DNA of 64,000 bases from Arthrobacter sp. efr-133-TYG-118 (GTDB taxonomy: Bacteria; Actinomycetota; Actinomycetes; Actinomycetales; Micrococcaceae): positions 62,001-126,000 of the forward strand of contig NZ_JARVRH010000024.1 in the NCBI RefSeq assembly GCF_030209755.1. Reading direction: 5' to 3'. The notes beneath the pieces are model-generated. The model saw nothing but the letters and a program-made list of their open reading frames with translations. It did no database searches and had not been told where the DNA came from. Shown one piece after another: positions 34,320 through 44,785 of this stretch. Made by a program: the position numbers and the translations under genes. Every line of letters begins with the position of its first letter. Position 1 is the stretch's first letter.

Positions 34320-37160
34320 TTAGACGCGCGGCTTTTCGCGCATCTCGAAGGTCTCGATGATGTCACCTTCGTTGATGTCGTTGTACGAGCCAAGACCGAT
34401 ACCACACTCGAAGTCCGTGCGGACCTCCGTGGCGTCGTCCTTGAAGCGCTTGAGCGTCTCAACGGTGAGGTTGTCGCCGATGACCTTGCCATCGCGGCTG
34501 ACGCGTGCCTTCGTGTTACGGCGGATGATGCCCGAGCGCACGATGGAACCGGCGATGTTTCCGAACTTGGAAGAACGGAAGACTTCGCGGACCTCGGCGG
34601 TACCGAGCTGGACTTCCTCGTACTCCGGCTTGAGCATGCCCTTGAGGGCCAGCTCGATGTCATCGATTGCCGAGTAGATGACGGAGTAGAAGCGCATGTC
34701 CACGCCTTCGCGATCGGCAAGGTCGGCCACGCGCTCGGCGGGCTTGACGTTGAAGCCGATGATGATGGCGTTGTCCACCGTGGCGAGGTTGACGTCGTTC
34801 TGCGTGATGGCACCCACACCGCGGTGGATGACCCGCAGCTGAACGTCTTCGTCGCCGACGTCGATCTTGAGCAGTGCGTCTTCGAGGGCTTCGACGGCAC
34901 CGGAAACGTCACCCTTGAGGATGAGGTTGAGGGTGTCGATCTTGCCCGCGGCAACTGCCTGGTCGAAGTCTTCCAGGCTGATGCGCTTGCGACGCTTGGC
35001 CAGTGCCGCGTTGCGGTCGGCTGCTTCACGCTTTTCGGCGATCTGGCGGGCCGTACGCTCGTCGGAGGTCACCAGGAAGGTGTCACCTGCACGCGGTACG
35101 TTGGACAGACCCAGGACCTGGACCGGACGGGACGGAAGCGCGACGTCGAGGGCGTTGCCGTCTTCGTCGAACATGGCACGGACGCGGCCGTGGGCCGTAC
35201 CGGCCACGATCGTGTCGCCAACGGCCAGGGTACCGGACTGGACCAGGACGGTGGCCACGGAACCGCGGCCCTTGTCCAGGTTCGCTTCGATGGCAATGCC
35301 TCGAGCGTCCTTGTCCGGGTTGGCGCGCAGGTCCAATGCGGCGTCTGCGGTCAGCAGGACAGCGTCGATCAGTTCGTCGATGTTGATGTTCTGGCGGGCA
35401 GAAACCTCAACGAACATGGTGTCGCCACCGTATTCTTCGGGAACCAGACCGTACTCGGTGAGCTGGCCCTTGACCTTGTCCGGGTTCGCACCTTCCTTGT
35501 CGATCTTGTTGACCGCGACGACGATCGGCACGTTGGCCGCTTGTGCGTGGTTGAGTGCTTCCACCGTCTGCGGCATGACGCCGTCGTCGGCTGCGACAAC
35601 CAGGATGGCGATGTCGGTGACCTTGGCACCACGTGCACGCATGGCGGTGAACGCCTCGTGACCGGGGGTGTCAATGAAGGTGATGTCGCGCGGAGTGCCT
35701 TCGTGGATATGGCTGATCTGGTAAGCACCGATGTGCTGCGTGATGCCGCCGTGTTCACCGGCAACCACATTGGTCTTCCGGATGGCGTCGAGCAGTCGGG
35801 TCTTACCGTGGTCAACGTGACCCATGACGGTGACAACCGGGGGACGCGGTTCGAGGACGTCGTCGCCTTCGGCTTCCAGTTCGGCATCAAGGTCGATGTC
35901 GAAGGAGTCGAGGAGCTCGCGCTCTTCGTCTTCCGGCGAAACTACCTGGATCTTGTAGCCGAGTTCAACACCCAGCAGGCCGAAGGTGTCTTCGTCCAGC
36001 GACTGCGTAGCCGTTGCCATTTCACCGAGGTGGAACAGAACGGTCACCAGCGCGGCGGGGTTCGCCTCGATCTTGTCGGCGAAGTCCGTAATGGACGAGC
36101 CACGACGGAGCCGGACTACGGTGTTGCCGTCGCCGCGGGGTACGGATACGCCGCCCAGCGACGGAGCACTCATCTGCTCCAGTTCCTGACGCTTTGCACG
36201 CTTCGACTTGCGCTGCTTGCCGCGTCCTGCGCCACCCTTGCCGAAGGCACCCTGGGTACCGCCGCGTCCGCGGCCACCCTTGCCGAAGCCACCGCCGGCG
36301 GGAGCTCCGCCACCGGTGCCTGCACCAGGAGCGCCACCCGGACGGCCGGGGCCGCCACCACCGGGACGGCCAGCGCCACCCGGACGGCCTGCGCCACCGG
36401 GAGCGGGACGCTCGGTGCGGTTGGGCATCATGCCCGGGCTGGGACGGTTACCTGCGGGGCCACCTGCGGGACGCGGAGCGCCCGGACGGGGAGCACCGGG
36501 GCGCGGAGCACCCGGACGCGGACCACCGGAACCGGCTGCGGGACGGGGACCGCCTGCGCCGGCCGCGGGACGAGGACCGCCGGGACGTTCGCCGTCAGTG
36601 CGGCCACCGGAACGGGGCATGCCCTGCGATGTCGCGAAGGGGTTGTTGCCCGGACGGGGAGGACGCTCGCCGTCGCCACGGCCGCGGGGCATGCCCTGCG
36701 AGGTCGCGAACGGGTTGTTGCCCGGACGGGGGCCGCCGGGCCGCGGTGCCTGGCTGCCCGGACGTGCCGGGGCAGGGGCTTCGGCCTTGGGTGCCGGACG
36801 GGCGCCCGGCTTGGCGAAAACAGGGCTTGCTGCAGCTGCGGGAGCCGCAGGCGCTGCCGGGGCGGGGGTCTCAGCCTTGGGGGCGGGAACCGGAGCCTTG
36901 GGCGCAGCGGGGCCCGGAGCCGGGCGGGATGCTGCGGGTGCGGCAGGTGCCGCGGGGGCTGCAAGGCGAGGGGCTGCCGGGGCAGCCGCCTTTGCAGCGC
37001 CGGCACCCGGGTAGGCGTCGCGAAGCTTCTTCACGACCGGTGCCTCGATTGTCGACGAGGCGGAGCGAACGAATTCGCCCAATTCCTGCAGTTTTGTCAC
37101 TGCATCTTTGGAAGTAATACCGAGCTCTTTGGCGAGCTCATGTACGCGGACCTTGGCCAC
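34320..37160 (-). CDS. infB: Translation initiation factor IF-2
   Basis: IF-2 is the GTPase that places initiator tRNA on the 30S subunit. The 946-residue protein has an N-terminal IF2N domain ([18 protein letters not shown]). A ~270-residue low-complexity region rich in Pro, Gly, Ala and Arg follows. The G domain has [16 protein letters not shown] and NKID, and the C-terminal domains end near EMREKPRV. The start is GTG at 37160 with AGGAGA close upstream. The linker contains two copies of [14 protein letters not shown], typical of actinobacteria. It sits downstream of ylxR in the nusA-infB cluster. Confidence 0.97.
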   Translation of the reverse strand: MAKVRVHELAKELGITSKDAVTKLQELGEFVRSASSTIEAPVVKKLRDAYPGAGAAKAAAPAAPRLAAPAAPAAPAASRPAPGPAAPKAPVPAPKAETPAPAAPAAPAAAASPVFAKPGARPAPKAEAPAPARPGSQAPRPGGPRPGNNPFATSQGMPRGRGDGERPPRPGNNPFATSQGMPRSGGRTDGERPGGPRPAAGAGGPRPAAGSGGPRPGAPRPGAPRPGAPRPAGGPAGNRPSPGMMPNRTERPAPGGAGRPGGAGRPGGGGPGRPGGAPGAGTGGGAPAGGGFGKGGRGRGGTQGAFGKGGAGRGKQRKSKRAKRQELEQMSAPSLGGVSVPRGDGNTVVRLRRGSSITDFADKIEANPAALVTVLFHLGEMATATQSLDEDTFGLLGVELGYKIQVVSPEDEERELLDSFDIDLDAELEAEGDDVLEPRPPVVTVMGHVDHGKTRLLDAIRKTNVVAGEHGGITQHIGAYQISHIHEGTPRDITFIDTPGHEAFTAMRARGAKVTDIAILVVAADDGVMPQTVEALNHAQAANVPIVVAVNKIDKEGANPDKVKGQLTEYGLVPEEYGGDTMFVEVSARQNINIDELIDAVLLTADAALDLRANPDKDARGIAIEANLDKGRGSVATVLVQSGTLAVGDTIVAGTAHGRVRAMFDEDGNALDVALPSRPVQVLGLSNVPRAGDTFLVTSDERTARQIAEKREAADRNAALAKRRKRISLEDFDQAVAAGKIDTLNLILKGDVSGAVEALEDALLKIDVGDEDVQLRVIHRGVGAITQNDVNLATVDNAIIIGFNVKPAERVADLADREGVDMRFYSVIYSAIDDIELALKGMLKPEYEEVQLGTAEVREVFRSSKFGNIAGSIVRSGIIRRNTKARVSRDGKVIGDNLTVETLKRFKDDATEVRTDFECGIGLGSYNDINEGDIIETFEMREKPRV

Positions 37161-37356
37161 ATTTCTCCTGTCTCGGTCCGCACCGAGCCAGGCACGAACC
37201 GTCTAATTCTTACTGCGGGCCCCTGCCGCGAACGCGGCGGATAGGCCCTGTGCAGAGCGCAACAAAGTTGTCATCGTTGCGCACTCATCGCTGGGAACTC
37301 ATCGGGTTTCCATCAGTTTTCTGACCCGCTTTCAGGTTTGGACGGTTTTCCTGCTT

Positions 37357-37653
37357 TCACGGAGTGTCCGCAGGGGGTATGACTGCCGCCAGGTAGCTTT
37401 CGACGGCGGTGACTTCACTTGCGCCCGCGAGGGCCCTTGCGAAAGCACGCCGTTTGCTTGCCAGCGTCAGGCATGTGGTGCTGGGGTGCAGCCACGCACC
37501 CCGGCCAGCCATCCGGCGTCGTTCATCCACCAGGACGACGGGTGACCCGCCGCCTTCGGCGACAAGCCGGATCAACTCGCTCCGCTTGCCTTGTTTCCGG
37601 CATCCGATGCAGGTGCGCACAGGCTGGCGCCTGGTGTGAAGCAGTTCAGTCAC
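37357..37653 (-). CDS. ylxR: YlxR-family (DUF448) RNA-binding protein
   Basis: The ~98-residue protein has the YlxR motifs RTCIGCRKQ and GRGAWLHPSTTCL, plus the AFARAL helix. YlxR proteins lie between nusA and infB across Gram-positives and bind nucleic acid; some modulate RNase P. The GTG at 37653 is preferred, with a TTG at 37665 as alternative. There are 196 bp to infB and 222 bp from nusA, neither showing a strong terminator. Confidence 0.9.
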   Translation of the reverse strand: MTELLHTRRQPVRTCIGCRKQGKRSELIRLVAEGGGSPVVLVDERRRMAGRGAWLHPSTTCLTLASKRRAFARALAGASEVTAVESYLAAVIPPADTP

Positions 37654-37875
37654 TGGGTGTATCAACCTGCCTCAGTGTCTTTACCTGTCTTCTGCTGTTC
37701 TGCTTTGCTCGGCGCGCGCCCCTGCCTTGTTGGAGTTGTTGCCCCACAAGTCGCGAGCACGCCAAAGCGCACGGATACCGGGCATAGGCCCGGTTCCATC
37801 TATTCTAAGCCCCCGAGGGCCCGGCCACCGAATCCACAGGTGCAAGGATCCGGGGCTGGGCACCGTTTGGTGTGT

Positions 37876-38856
37876 TTAGTTGCCCTTGGCCGGAGTGGCG
37901 TCGGAGACGATGTCGATCCGCCAGCCGGTCAGCTTGGCTGCGAGGCGGGCGTTCTGGCCTTCCTTGCCGATGGCGAGGGACAGCTGGTAATCGGGAACAA
38001 CCACCCGGGCGGAGCGCGTGGCTTCGTCGGTGATAGTGACGGAATTCACGCGCGACGGCGACAGGGAGTTTGCGATGAAGGTCGCCGGATCTTCGCTGAA
38101 GTCGACGATGTCGATCTTTTCGTCGTTGAGTTCGGTCATGACTGCGCGGACACGGGAGCCCATTTCACCAATGCAAGCACCCTTGGCGTTGATGCCCGGG
38201 GTGTTGGCTTTCACAGCCATCTTGGTCCGGTGACCGGCCTCGCGCGCCAGTGCCACAATCTCGACGGAACGGTCCGCGATCTCCGGGACCTCCAGTTCGA
38301 AAAGCTTCCGGACGAGGCCCGGGTGTGAACGCGACAGCGTGATGGAGGGGCCCTTGGCGCCGCGGTGGACGTCCACCACAAACGCGCGCAGGCGGTTGCC
38401 GTGGGTGTACTTCTCCCCCGGCACCTGCTCGGGCGGCGGCAGCAGGGCTTCCACGGAACCGAGGTTCACCTGGATCATGTGCGGGTTGTTGCCCTGCTGG
38501 ATCAGGCCGGCAACGAGTTCACCTTCACGGCCCTTGAATTCGCCGAGGACGTTGTCGTCCTCGACGTCGCGCAGGCGCTGCAGGATGATCTGCCGTGCGG
38601 TGCTCGCCGCGATGCGGCCGAATCCCGCGGGAGTGTCCTCGAACTCGCCGATGGCTTCACCGTCGTCGTCGATTTCCGTGGCCCAGATGGTCACGTGCCC
38701 GCTCTTGCGGTCCAGCTCCGCACGGGCCTTTTCGAAAGCGCCCGGCGTCTTGTGGTAAGCCACCAGGAGCGCCTGCTCGATGGTGGGAATCAGGAGGTCC
38801 AGCGGGATTTCACGCTCACGCTCCAGGAGTCTCAGCGCACTCATGTCAATATCCAT
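37876..38856 (-). CDS. nusA: Transcription termination/antitermination factor NusA
   Basis: NusA binds RNA polymerase and nascent RNA, modulating pausing and termination. The 326-residue protein has the N-terminal polymerase-binding domain ([20 protein letters not shown]), an S1 domain ([17 protein letters not shown]), then KH domains with [15 protein letters not shown] and [19 protein letters not shown]. It lacks the C-terminal acidic repeats of enterobacterial NusA, as expected for actinobacteria. Its ATG shares one base with the rimP stop (TAATG), so translation is coupled. Confidence 0.96.
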   Translation of the reverse strand: MDIDMSALRLLEREREIPLDLLIPTIEQALLVAYHKTPGAFEKARAELDRKSGHVTIWATEIDDDGEAIGEFEDTPAGFGRIAASTARQIILQRLRDVEDDNVLGEFKGREGELVAGLIQQGNNPHMIQVNLGSVEALLPPPEQVPGEKYTHGNRLRAFVVDVHRGAKGPSITLSRSHPGLVRKLFELEVPEIADRSVEIVALAREAGHRTKMAVKANTPGINAKGACIGEMGSRVRAVMTELNDEKIDIVDFSEDPATFIANSLSPSRVNSVTITDEATRSARVVVPDYQLSLAIGKEGQNARLAAKLTGWRIDIVSDATPAKGN

Positions 38857-39479
38857 TAGGCCTCCTCGGAAGGTCCGTTGTACTCGTCTTCCAGCACGGC
38901 CTCGTTGAGGTGGCTGAACTCTATCTCGACTTTTCCTTGGCGGATCCTGTCGAAAGGAATTTTTACGGGTTCGCCCTGCTTGGGCTTCATGCCCTTCTTG
39001 ACCTCTTGCTCGGGAACCAGTGTGACGCCGTCGTCGTCGACGGACTGGATACGGCCCGTCAGGTTCTCTCCCTGGATCACGTTGACCTTGACCATGCGTC
39101 CGCGGGCCCGGTGCCAGTGGCGGGGCTCCGTGAGGGGCCGGCCGACGCCGGGCGAGGAGACCTCGAGGTCGTAGGGGCGGCCGTCGGTGCGGGGATCATT
39201 GTCCAGGATGTCCGAAAGAGCCCTGGAGATTTCCGCGATGACGTCCAGGCTGACGCCGCCGGTTTCCTCCTGGGGCAGGTCGATGACCACGTGGACTACC
39301 CGGTGCGAACCGGCAACCTGGATGGCAACATCCTCAAGATAGAGCCGGCTCGCCAGGACGGCAGGCTCCAGAAGCGCCTTCAGCCTGCTCTCCTCGGGGT
39401 TGCGGACCTCGTGTTGTGCTGGACTCGTCGGATCCGTTCCAGCCTGGTCTGTTGAAGTCGTGGCTTCCGAATGACTCAC
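38856..39479 (-). CDS. rimP: Ribosome maturation factor RimP
   Basis: RimP is needed for 30S subunit maturation. The 207-residue protein has the N-terminal region with [20 protein letters not shown], the conserved [15 protein letters not shown], the [17 protein letters not shown] motif, and an Sm-like C-terminal half. A Thr/Ser/Glu-rich stretch of ~30 residues comes first. The start is GTG at 39479 with GGAGGCGG upstream. It is first in the nusA-infB cluster. Confidence 0.94.
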   Translation of the reverse strand: MSHSEATTSTDQAGTDPTSPAQHEVRNPEESRLKALLEPAVLASRLYLEDVAIQVAGSHRVVHVVIDLPQEETGGVSLDVIAEISRALSDILDNDPRTDGRPYDLEVSSPGVGRPLTEPRHWHRARGRMVKVNVIQGENLTGRIQSVDDDGVTLVPEQEVKKGMKPKQGEPVKIPFDRIRQGKVEIEFSHLNEAVLEDEYNGPSEEA

Positions 39480-39604
39480 TGGCCAGCCGCCTCCCGATAG
39501 ATGATGTTGTGACTACTAGCTTAACGATATTTATGGCGGCGTGGTGCACGGGGCTCCCCCACGGGAGACGCAAGTGGTCCGTGGGCGTGACACCATAGTC
39601 TGTT

Positions 39605-40651
39605 GTGAACCACGAGACTGTTGAGAAACCACGGAGCCATGGCTGGATGAGGGCCCTCCTGCTGGCGTTCCTCGCAGTCCTCGTCCTCGGAGTCGGCGCC
39701 GTGCTTGTCCCGCGGGACGCCGGAAGGCCCCAAGCGGCGCCGTTTTCCGAAACTGCCCGTTCCGAAGCGCTTTCTTCGACCGAGACACTCCTGGGTAGCG
39801 CATCCCTCCTGGAGAGCACGGACACTGTGATGTTGCTGACAAGCCAGGCGCAGGCGCTGCTGCAACCTTCCAGCTCTTCGGCGTCGAATACCCCCACGGC
39901 TTCCCCAAGCCCCGGCGCCACCCGGGACCGCCCGACGCGGGCCGGCTTTGTCTCCGCGCTCGCCTTGAGCGCTTCCCGTCGCTTGGCGGACGCCGCGAAC
40001 GCCGACGGCGGCATGGCGCGGCTGCTGGCCGCCGTCGGGACCGCCCAGCTGCTTGAGTCATCGCGACTGGCCGCAACCTGGGGCCTGCCGGTACCGGCAA
40101 CCCCGGCCGAGGCGAGTACCGCCCCGGGTCCGCCGCCGAGCTGCCCTGCCCCGTCTGGTACGTCGACGACGGCACCGACACCGGGCACGGCGCCCACCAA
40201 AGCCGATTTGCCCGCAGCCCTTGCCGCTGTCGTCAGCTCCGAACAGGAGGCGATCTATGCGTACCAAGTGGCCCTGACCAAGCTGGACGCGAAGGCATCG
40301 GCGACGGCAGCCACCTGGTTGGCGCGCCATCAGGAACTGCTCCGGGGAGCGGAGGCCCAAGGCCGGCTGCATTGCATCGCCACACCTCCGCGGGAAGCCG
40401 GCTATCGCCTGCCTGCCACTTTCGCCGCCAAACCCGGACTGGCGCTGGGAAGCATGGAGGCCAGTTCGCTGACTGCCTATGCCGACCTCGTGGCCTTGTC
40501 GGAGGGCCAGACGCGCCAGTGGGCCATCGACGGGCTTGTCGACGCCGCCAAACGCAGCCAAGCCTGGGGAACTCCGGTTGGCCCCTTCGCCGGACTTTCG
40601 ATCGACAACACGGCGCTCCCCCCGCTGCCGACCGGCACCGCGGCTCCATAG
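39605..40651 (+). CDS. DUF4439 protein with membrane anchor
   Basis: The 348-residue protein has a single membrane helix at about residues 15-35 (ALLLAFLAVLVLGVGAVL), so it is probably an anchored or secreted protein. A low-complexity Pro/Thr/Ser linker separates two helical halves (residues ~35-165 and ~200-340). The second half contains SSEQEAIYAYQVAL and ATWLARHQELL, the ferritin-like pattern of DUF4439. The start is GTG at 39605. It diverges from rimP. Such proteins are common in Micrococcaceae near rimP, but their function is unknown. Confidence 0.8.
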   Translation: MNHETVEKPRSHGWMRALLLAFLAVLVLGVGAVLVPRDAGRPQAAPFSETARSEALSSTETLLGSASLLESTDTVMLLTSQAQALLQPSSSSASNTPTASPSPGATRDRPTRAGFVSALALSASRRLADAANADGGMARLLAAVGTAQLLESSRLAATWGLPVPATPAEASTAPGPPPSCPAPSGTSTTAPTPGTAPTKADLPAALAAVVSSEQEAIYAYQVALTKLDAKASATAATWLARHQELLRGAEAQGRLHCIATPPREAGYRLPATFAAKPGLALGSMEASSLTAYADLVALSEGQTRQWAIDGLVDAAKRSQAWGTPVGPFAGLSIDNTALPPLPTGTAAP

Positions 40652-40702
40652 GAAAGCCTTTCTTTGCTGGCGGCAGCAGTTTCCAAGTGCTTGGCTTGTA
40701 CC

Positions 40703-41431
40703 ATGGCTTCCATCGAAACTGCAGCCCTGCACGAGAACGAACCACACGCCAACGACCTCGCCCACAGACTCAACTGGCTCCGGGCCGGGGTCCTTGGCGC
40801 CAATGACGGAATCGTCTCCGTTGCCGCCATCGTGGTGGGCGTCGCCGGCGCCACGACGAACACCGGCGCCATCCTCACCGCTGGAGCAGCCGGACTCGTG
40901 GGTGGCGCGGTGTCCATGGCACTCGGCGAGTACGTATCCGTCAGCAGCCAAAGCGACAGCCAAAAGGCGCTCATCGAGAAGGAACGCCGGGAACTCGCCG
41001 AGGAACCCGAAGAAGAGCTGGCGGAATTGACCGCGATCTACGAGGCCAAGGGCCTGCGGCCTGAAACCGCGCGGAAAGTGGCCGCGGAGTTGACCGAGCA
41101 CGACGCCTTGGCCGCACACCTCTCCGCCGAATTGAACATCGACGAAGACGACATCGTCAGCCCGTGGCATGCGGCCTTCGCGTCCGCCATTGCCTTCACC
41201 CTCGGCGCGGTGCTGCCCCTGCTCGCGATTCTGCTCCCGCCCCCGGGGCTGCGTGTCCCGCTGACCTTCATTTCCGTGCTGCTTGCGCTCGCAATCACCG
41301 GAGCCATAGGAGCATGGATCGGCGGCAGCTCGAAGACCCGCGCTGCCGTGCGCGTCGTCATCGGCGGAGCCCTTGCGCTTGCCGCGACGTTCATCATCGG
41401 AAGCCTCCTGGGCTCCTCCGGAGTGGTCTGA
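40703..41431 (+). CDS. VIT-family membrane transporter
   Basis: The 242-residue protein has the VIT1/CCC1 fold. LNWLRAGVLGANDGIVS leads into the first helix, AAGLVGGAVSMALGEYVSVSSQ is the family motif, and a cytoplasmic helical insertion is rich in Glu (ELAEEPEEELAELT). Three terminal membrane helices follow. Homologues move Fe2+ or Mn2+. The ATG at 40703 yields a normal N-terminus. Its metal and direction are not certain; bacterial members are often export or storage transporters. It seems monocistronic, 51 bp after the DUF4439 gene. Confidence 0.9.
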   Translation: MASIETAALHENEPHANDLAHRLNWLRAGVLGANDGIVSVAAIVVGVAGATTNTGAILTAGAAGLVGGAVSMALGEYVSVSSQSDSQKALIEKERRELAEEPEEELAELTAIYEAKGLRPETARKVAAELTEHDALAAHLSAELNIDEDDIVSPWHAAFASAIAFTLGAVLPLLAILLPPPGLRVPLTFISVLLALAITGAIGAWIGGSSKTRAAVRVVIGGALALAATFIIGSLLGSSGVV

Positions 41432-41466
41432 ACCGCTCCCGGACCGGCTTGGGTAGGCTGGCAGTG

Positions 41467-42513
41467 ATGACTACCTTCGTTTCCATCCCTGGCGACCTCC
41501 AGGCACGCTACTCCCGCACAGCGGAGGGGCGGGCGTGGCTCTCAGGGCTGCTCGGGCTGATCGACGCCAGCTTGGAACGCTGGCAGCTGTCCGTGGACCT
41601 GGAACCTGGCGCGGAACCATGGAACGGCCACGGCGGGATCGTCGTTCCGGTCCTCCACAACGGCGCCCGTTCGGTGCTCAAGATAGCGTTCCCGCACGAG
41701 GAGGCCCTCGTTGAACGGCATGCACTGGCCCTGTGGGGCGGTACCGGGGCCGTAAAGCTGCTCGACGCCGATGCGGCCTCGTGCGCGATGCTCCTGGAGC
41801 GGCTCGACCCCGTCAGCTGGCTGCAGAGCGCACCGATGGACGAAGCCCGCGACATCTGGGGATCGCTCGTGAGGGAACTCAGCATCGAGCCGGACGAGCG
41901 GCCGGAATGGAAGGAGTTCGAGCACATAGCGGCCCGTGCCGAGCGCTGGAGCGATGAGTTGCCTGCCGACTGGGAGCAGCTTGGCCAGCCTTTCCCCCGA
42001 TGGCTCCTCGAAGCCGCGTTGGAGGTGTGCCAAACTCGGGGCGCTGTGGGGCGCCGGGCGGGCAGGGACGTCCTGGTGCATTGCGACCTGCATTTCATGA
42101 ATATCCTCCCCCATCTCAATGGCGCCCTCCGTGGCCCTCTCAATGGCGCCCGGGCCATCGAAAAACGCGGATATGTGGCGATCGATCCGCAACCGATGAT
42201 CGGTGAGGCGGAATTCGCCGTCGCCCCCATCTTGTGGAACCGTATCCGCGATCTCTCCACGACGGCTCCGGAAGTTGCGCTCCTGGAGCGCTGCGCGGAT
42301 TTCAGCAGCGCGGCTGGCCTGGACGGCGAAGCGGCCCGGGAATGGAGCCTGGTCCGCGAGGTCGAAAACGCCCTGTGGTATGCGGGAAAACCACGACATG
42401 AGGGCGATCTGGCACGCTCCTTGTGGGTTGCCAGCACCCTCGCAGGACGGCCTCTGGACGGGCTGCCCGCCGCGCACGATCTGCCCGAACCGGGACTGGC
42501 CGCCTCGACTTAG
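41467..42513 (+). CDS. Streptomycin 6-kinase-like phosphotransferase
   Basis: The 348-residue protein belongs to the aminoglycoside/hydroxyurea antibiotic resistance kinase family. It has the nucleotide region VVPVLHNGARSVLKIAFP, the Brenner-type catalytic motif HCDLHFMNIL, and the metal site AIDPQPMIGEAEF. Between these is an unusual duplicated stretch LNGALRGPLNGA, made by two 14-bp repeats 24 bp apart (42114-42127 and 42138-42151). Substrate could be streptomycin, hydroxyurea or an unknown metabolite. The ATG at 41467 is used. Its end overlaps the convergent decarboxylase by 4 bp. Confidence 0.87.
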   Translation: MTTFVSIPGDLQARYSRTAEGRAWLSGLLGLIDASLERWQLSVDLEPGAEPWNGHGGIVVPVLHNGARSVLKIAFPHEEALVERHALALWGGTGAVKLLDADAASCAMLLERLDPVSWLQSAPMDEARDIWGSLVRELSIEPDERPEWKEFEHIAARAERWSDELPADWEQLGQPFPRWLLEAALEVCQTRGAVGRRAGRDVLVHCDLHFMNILPHLNGALRGPLNGARAIEKRGYVAIDPQPMIGEAEFAVAPILWNRIRDLSTTAPEVALLERCADFSSAAGLDGEAAREWSLVREVENALWYAGKPRHEGDLARSLWVASTLAGRPLDGLPAAHDLPEPGLAAST

Positions 42514-43931
42514 CTTCGGGGCGCCGAGTCGTCCAGACGTCCGGCTTGGCCGGTGGCCTCCAGCGCGTCTTTCACGGCCTGCACAGCGATATCCAGGTCT
42601 GCCGAATCCGTTGACCAGTTGGTCACCGAAACACGCAGGATATCCCTGCCCTGCCAGCGCGAACCGGACATCCAGACCCTCCCGTCGGCCATGATGAAGT
42701 CCGTCACTGCGCGGGTCCTCTCGTCTGAACCGAACGCCAGGGACAACTGCGTGAACATCACATCGTTGAGGACCTCGACGCCGGGCACTTCGGCAAGCCG
42801 CCTGGCCAATTCCGCGGCACACTCCGCGCGTCCTGCGACAAGCTCCCGCACGCCGTCGCCACCCAAGGAGCGCAAGGCCGCCCACACCGGCACTCCCCTG
42901 GCACGGCGGGACAACTCGGGCACCTTCTCCATGGGGTCGCCGGGGCCGTGGTCATCCTGCATCAAGTATTCGGCGTGCATGCCGATGGCGGACCGCAGGG
43001 CAGCAACGTCGCGTACCACCACGATTCCGGCGTCGTACGGCACGTTGAGGGTCTTGTGGGCATCGGTTCCCCACGAATCGGCCAACTCGACGCCCTCGAC
43101 AAGATGCCGCAGTGCCGGCACGGCCGCTGCCCATAGGCCGAAAGCCCCGTCAACGTGGACCCACGCGCCGTGATCCTTCGCAGCCGGAATCGCCTCGAGG
43201 AAAGGATCGAATGCTCCGGAATGCAGGTTCCCGGCCTGGAGACACACGATTGCCGGACCGGAACCGGCTTCCAACGCGGCCCGCAGCGCGGCTGGATCGA
43301 TACTGCCTTGTTTGTCCGCCTCGACAACTTCGGGTGCCCCGAACCCTAGGAAGCGCAGTGCCATGTCAAGGCTCTCGTGCCGCTCGGCACCGACGAGGAC
43401 ACGCAGTTTCGGCGCGCCTTGGAGTCCCGCGGCGTTGACATCCCAGCCGACACTGGCCAGCTGGCGCCATCGGGCCGCAGCGAGGGCCGTGAAGTTGGCC
43501 ATGCTGGCGCCGGTCGCGAATCCGACGTCGGAGCCAACAGGCAGGCGGAGAAGCTCAAGGAGCCATCGCCCGGCAGCCTCTTCGATCCCGGCAGTGGCGG
43601 GTGTGGCGAAGCGCAGACCCGAGTTCTGGTCCCACGCGGAAACCATCCAGTCCGCGGCCATGCCTGCCGGCACCGTACCGCCGATGACCCAACCGAAGAA
43701 GCGCCCCGATTGCATGGCCATCAGCCCGGGCTCGGCGTGTTCGGCGAGGAAATCAATGACTGCGGCCGGATCGAGTCCGGTGGCCGGGAAGGGTCCGCCG
43801 AAGACCGCCGTGATGTCTTCGGCCGCAGTACTTGGCCGTACCGGCCGCCCAGGCAAGGCCCTCAACCACTCGCGGGTATGTTCCCATGCACGTTCGAGTG
43901 CCTGCTCATAGTCGCCGGAATCGACCCACAT
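42510..43931 (-). CDS. Group II PLP-dependent decarboxylase
   Basis: The 473-residue protein is a pyridoxal-phosphate decarboxylase of the glutamate/aromatic amino acid (DDC) family. It shows GFATGASMANFTALAAAR, HESLDMALRFLG, the HVDGAFGLWAA motif (Asp binding PLP) and the lysine motif SWGTDAHKTLNVPYD. The N-terminal region has FFGWVIGGTVPAGM. The substrate is not predictable; such genes often act on aromatic amino acids or related compounds. The ATG at 43931 gives full length. It stands between the phosphotransferase and a TauE/SafE gene, with no obvious partner. Confidence 0.9.
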   Translation of the reverse strand: MWVDSGDYEQALERAWEHTREWLRALPGRPVRPSTAAEDITAVFGGPFPATGLDPAAVIDFLAEHAEPGLMAMQSGRFFGWVIGGTVPAGMAADWMVSAWDQNSGLRFATPATAGIEEAAGRWLLELLRLPVGSDVGFATGASMANFTALAAARWRQLASVGWDVNAAGLQGAPKLRVLVGAERHESLDMALRFLGFGAPEVVEADKQGSIDPAALRAALEAGSGPAIVCLQAGNLHSGAFDPFLEAIPAAKDHGAWVHVDGAFGLWAAAVPALRHLVEGVELADSWGTDAHKTLNVPYDAGIVVVRDVAALRSAIGMHAEYLMQDDHGPGDPMEKVPELSRRARGVPVWAALRSLGGDGVRELVAGRAECAAELARRLAEVPGVEVLNDVMFTQLSLAFGSDERTRAVTDFIMADGRVWMSGSRWQGRDILRVSVTNWSTDSADLDIAVQAVKDALEATGQAGRLDDSAPRS

Positions 43932-43987
43932 GAGTGCATGCTACGCCCGCGGGATCCCTCCGGCCATCGCTGGCGACAACCGGAACA

Positions 43988-44785
43988 CTACTTGGCGAAG
44001 TAGTCGTTCCAGACGTCCATGCCGAGTTTGATGATCAACGCGCCGACCACGATCAGGAACACGATCCTTACAAAACCGCTGCCCTGTTTCACGGCGGTCC
44101 GCGCGCCCAGGTAGCCGCCGGCCATGTTGGACAGGCCCAGCACCGCGCCGACGCCCCAGAGAAGTGATCCGTGCGGCAGGAAGAAGAACAGGGCACCGGC
44201 GTTCGTCGCCATGTTGACGATCTTGGCTTTGGCGCTGGCCTCAAGGAAGGCATAGCCCATGGCGGAGACGAGGGCTATCACCAGGAACGAGCCTGTCCCG
44301 GGACCTATCAGGCCGTCGTAGAACCCGATCACGGCACCTATGGCACAGGCCACGACGTAGTGCGTGTGGCCGTCGTGACGCAGGGCAGTCAACTCGCCTG
44401 CATTGGGCCGCAGCGCGGTGAAGAGCGCGACCGCAATGAGCGCCACTACGATGATGGGTTTGAAAACGCTCGCGGGAAGGTTGGCGGCCAGGACTGCTCC
44501 CCCGAAACTGCCCGCGAGGGCAATGACCGCCATGGGTATGGCCGTCTTGAGGTCAGGGCCAACCCGACGGTAATAGGTGACGGCACTGGTGGTTGTCCCG
44601 AAGATGGAGCCCATTTTGTTGGTAGCCAGCGCCTGGACCGGGGTAATCCCCGGAACCAGGAGCAAGGCGGGGAGCTGGATCAGTCCCCCGCCGCCCACCA
44701 CTGCGTCTATCCAACCGGCTGCGAATCCAGCCACCACGATCATGATGAGCGTGGTGAGCTGGACCGACTCGAAGCCGGAGATCAC
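43988..44785 (-). CDS. TauE/SafE (TSUP) family permease
   Basis: The 265-residue protein has about eight membrane segments with the TSUP repeats: [19 protein letters not shown] near the N-terminus and [18 protein letters not shown] in the middle. These proteins export sulfite, sulfoacetate or related organic anions. Its GTG start overlaps the proS stop (GTGA), so it is read in the same transcript as proS. It is unlike the cargo TSUP at 6277 in sequence and is chromosomal. The substrate is unknown, and linkage to proS is probably only transcriptional. Confidence 0.9.
   Translation of the reverse strand: MISGFESVQLTTLIMIVVAGFAAGWIDAVVGGGGLIQLPALLLVPGITPVQALATNKMGSIFGTTTSAVTYYRRVGPDLKTAIPMAVIALAGSFGGAVLAANLPASVFKPIIVVALIAVALFTALRPNAGELTALRHDGHTHYVVACAIGAVIGFYDGLIGPGTGSFLVIALVSAMGYAFLEASAKAKIVNMATNAGALFFFLPHGSLLWGVGAVLGLSNMAGGYLGARTAVKQGSGFVRIVFLIVVGALIIKLGMDVWNDYFAK

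Noticed and set aside
34158-37244. 1028-codon plus-strand open frame with Cys/Thr/Gly-rich end
   Set aside because: Antisense of infB; the odd composition comes from the Pro/Gly/Ala linker of IF-2.
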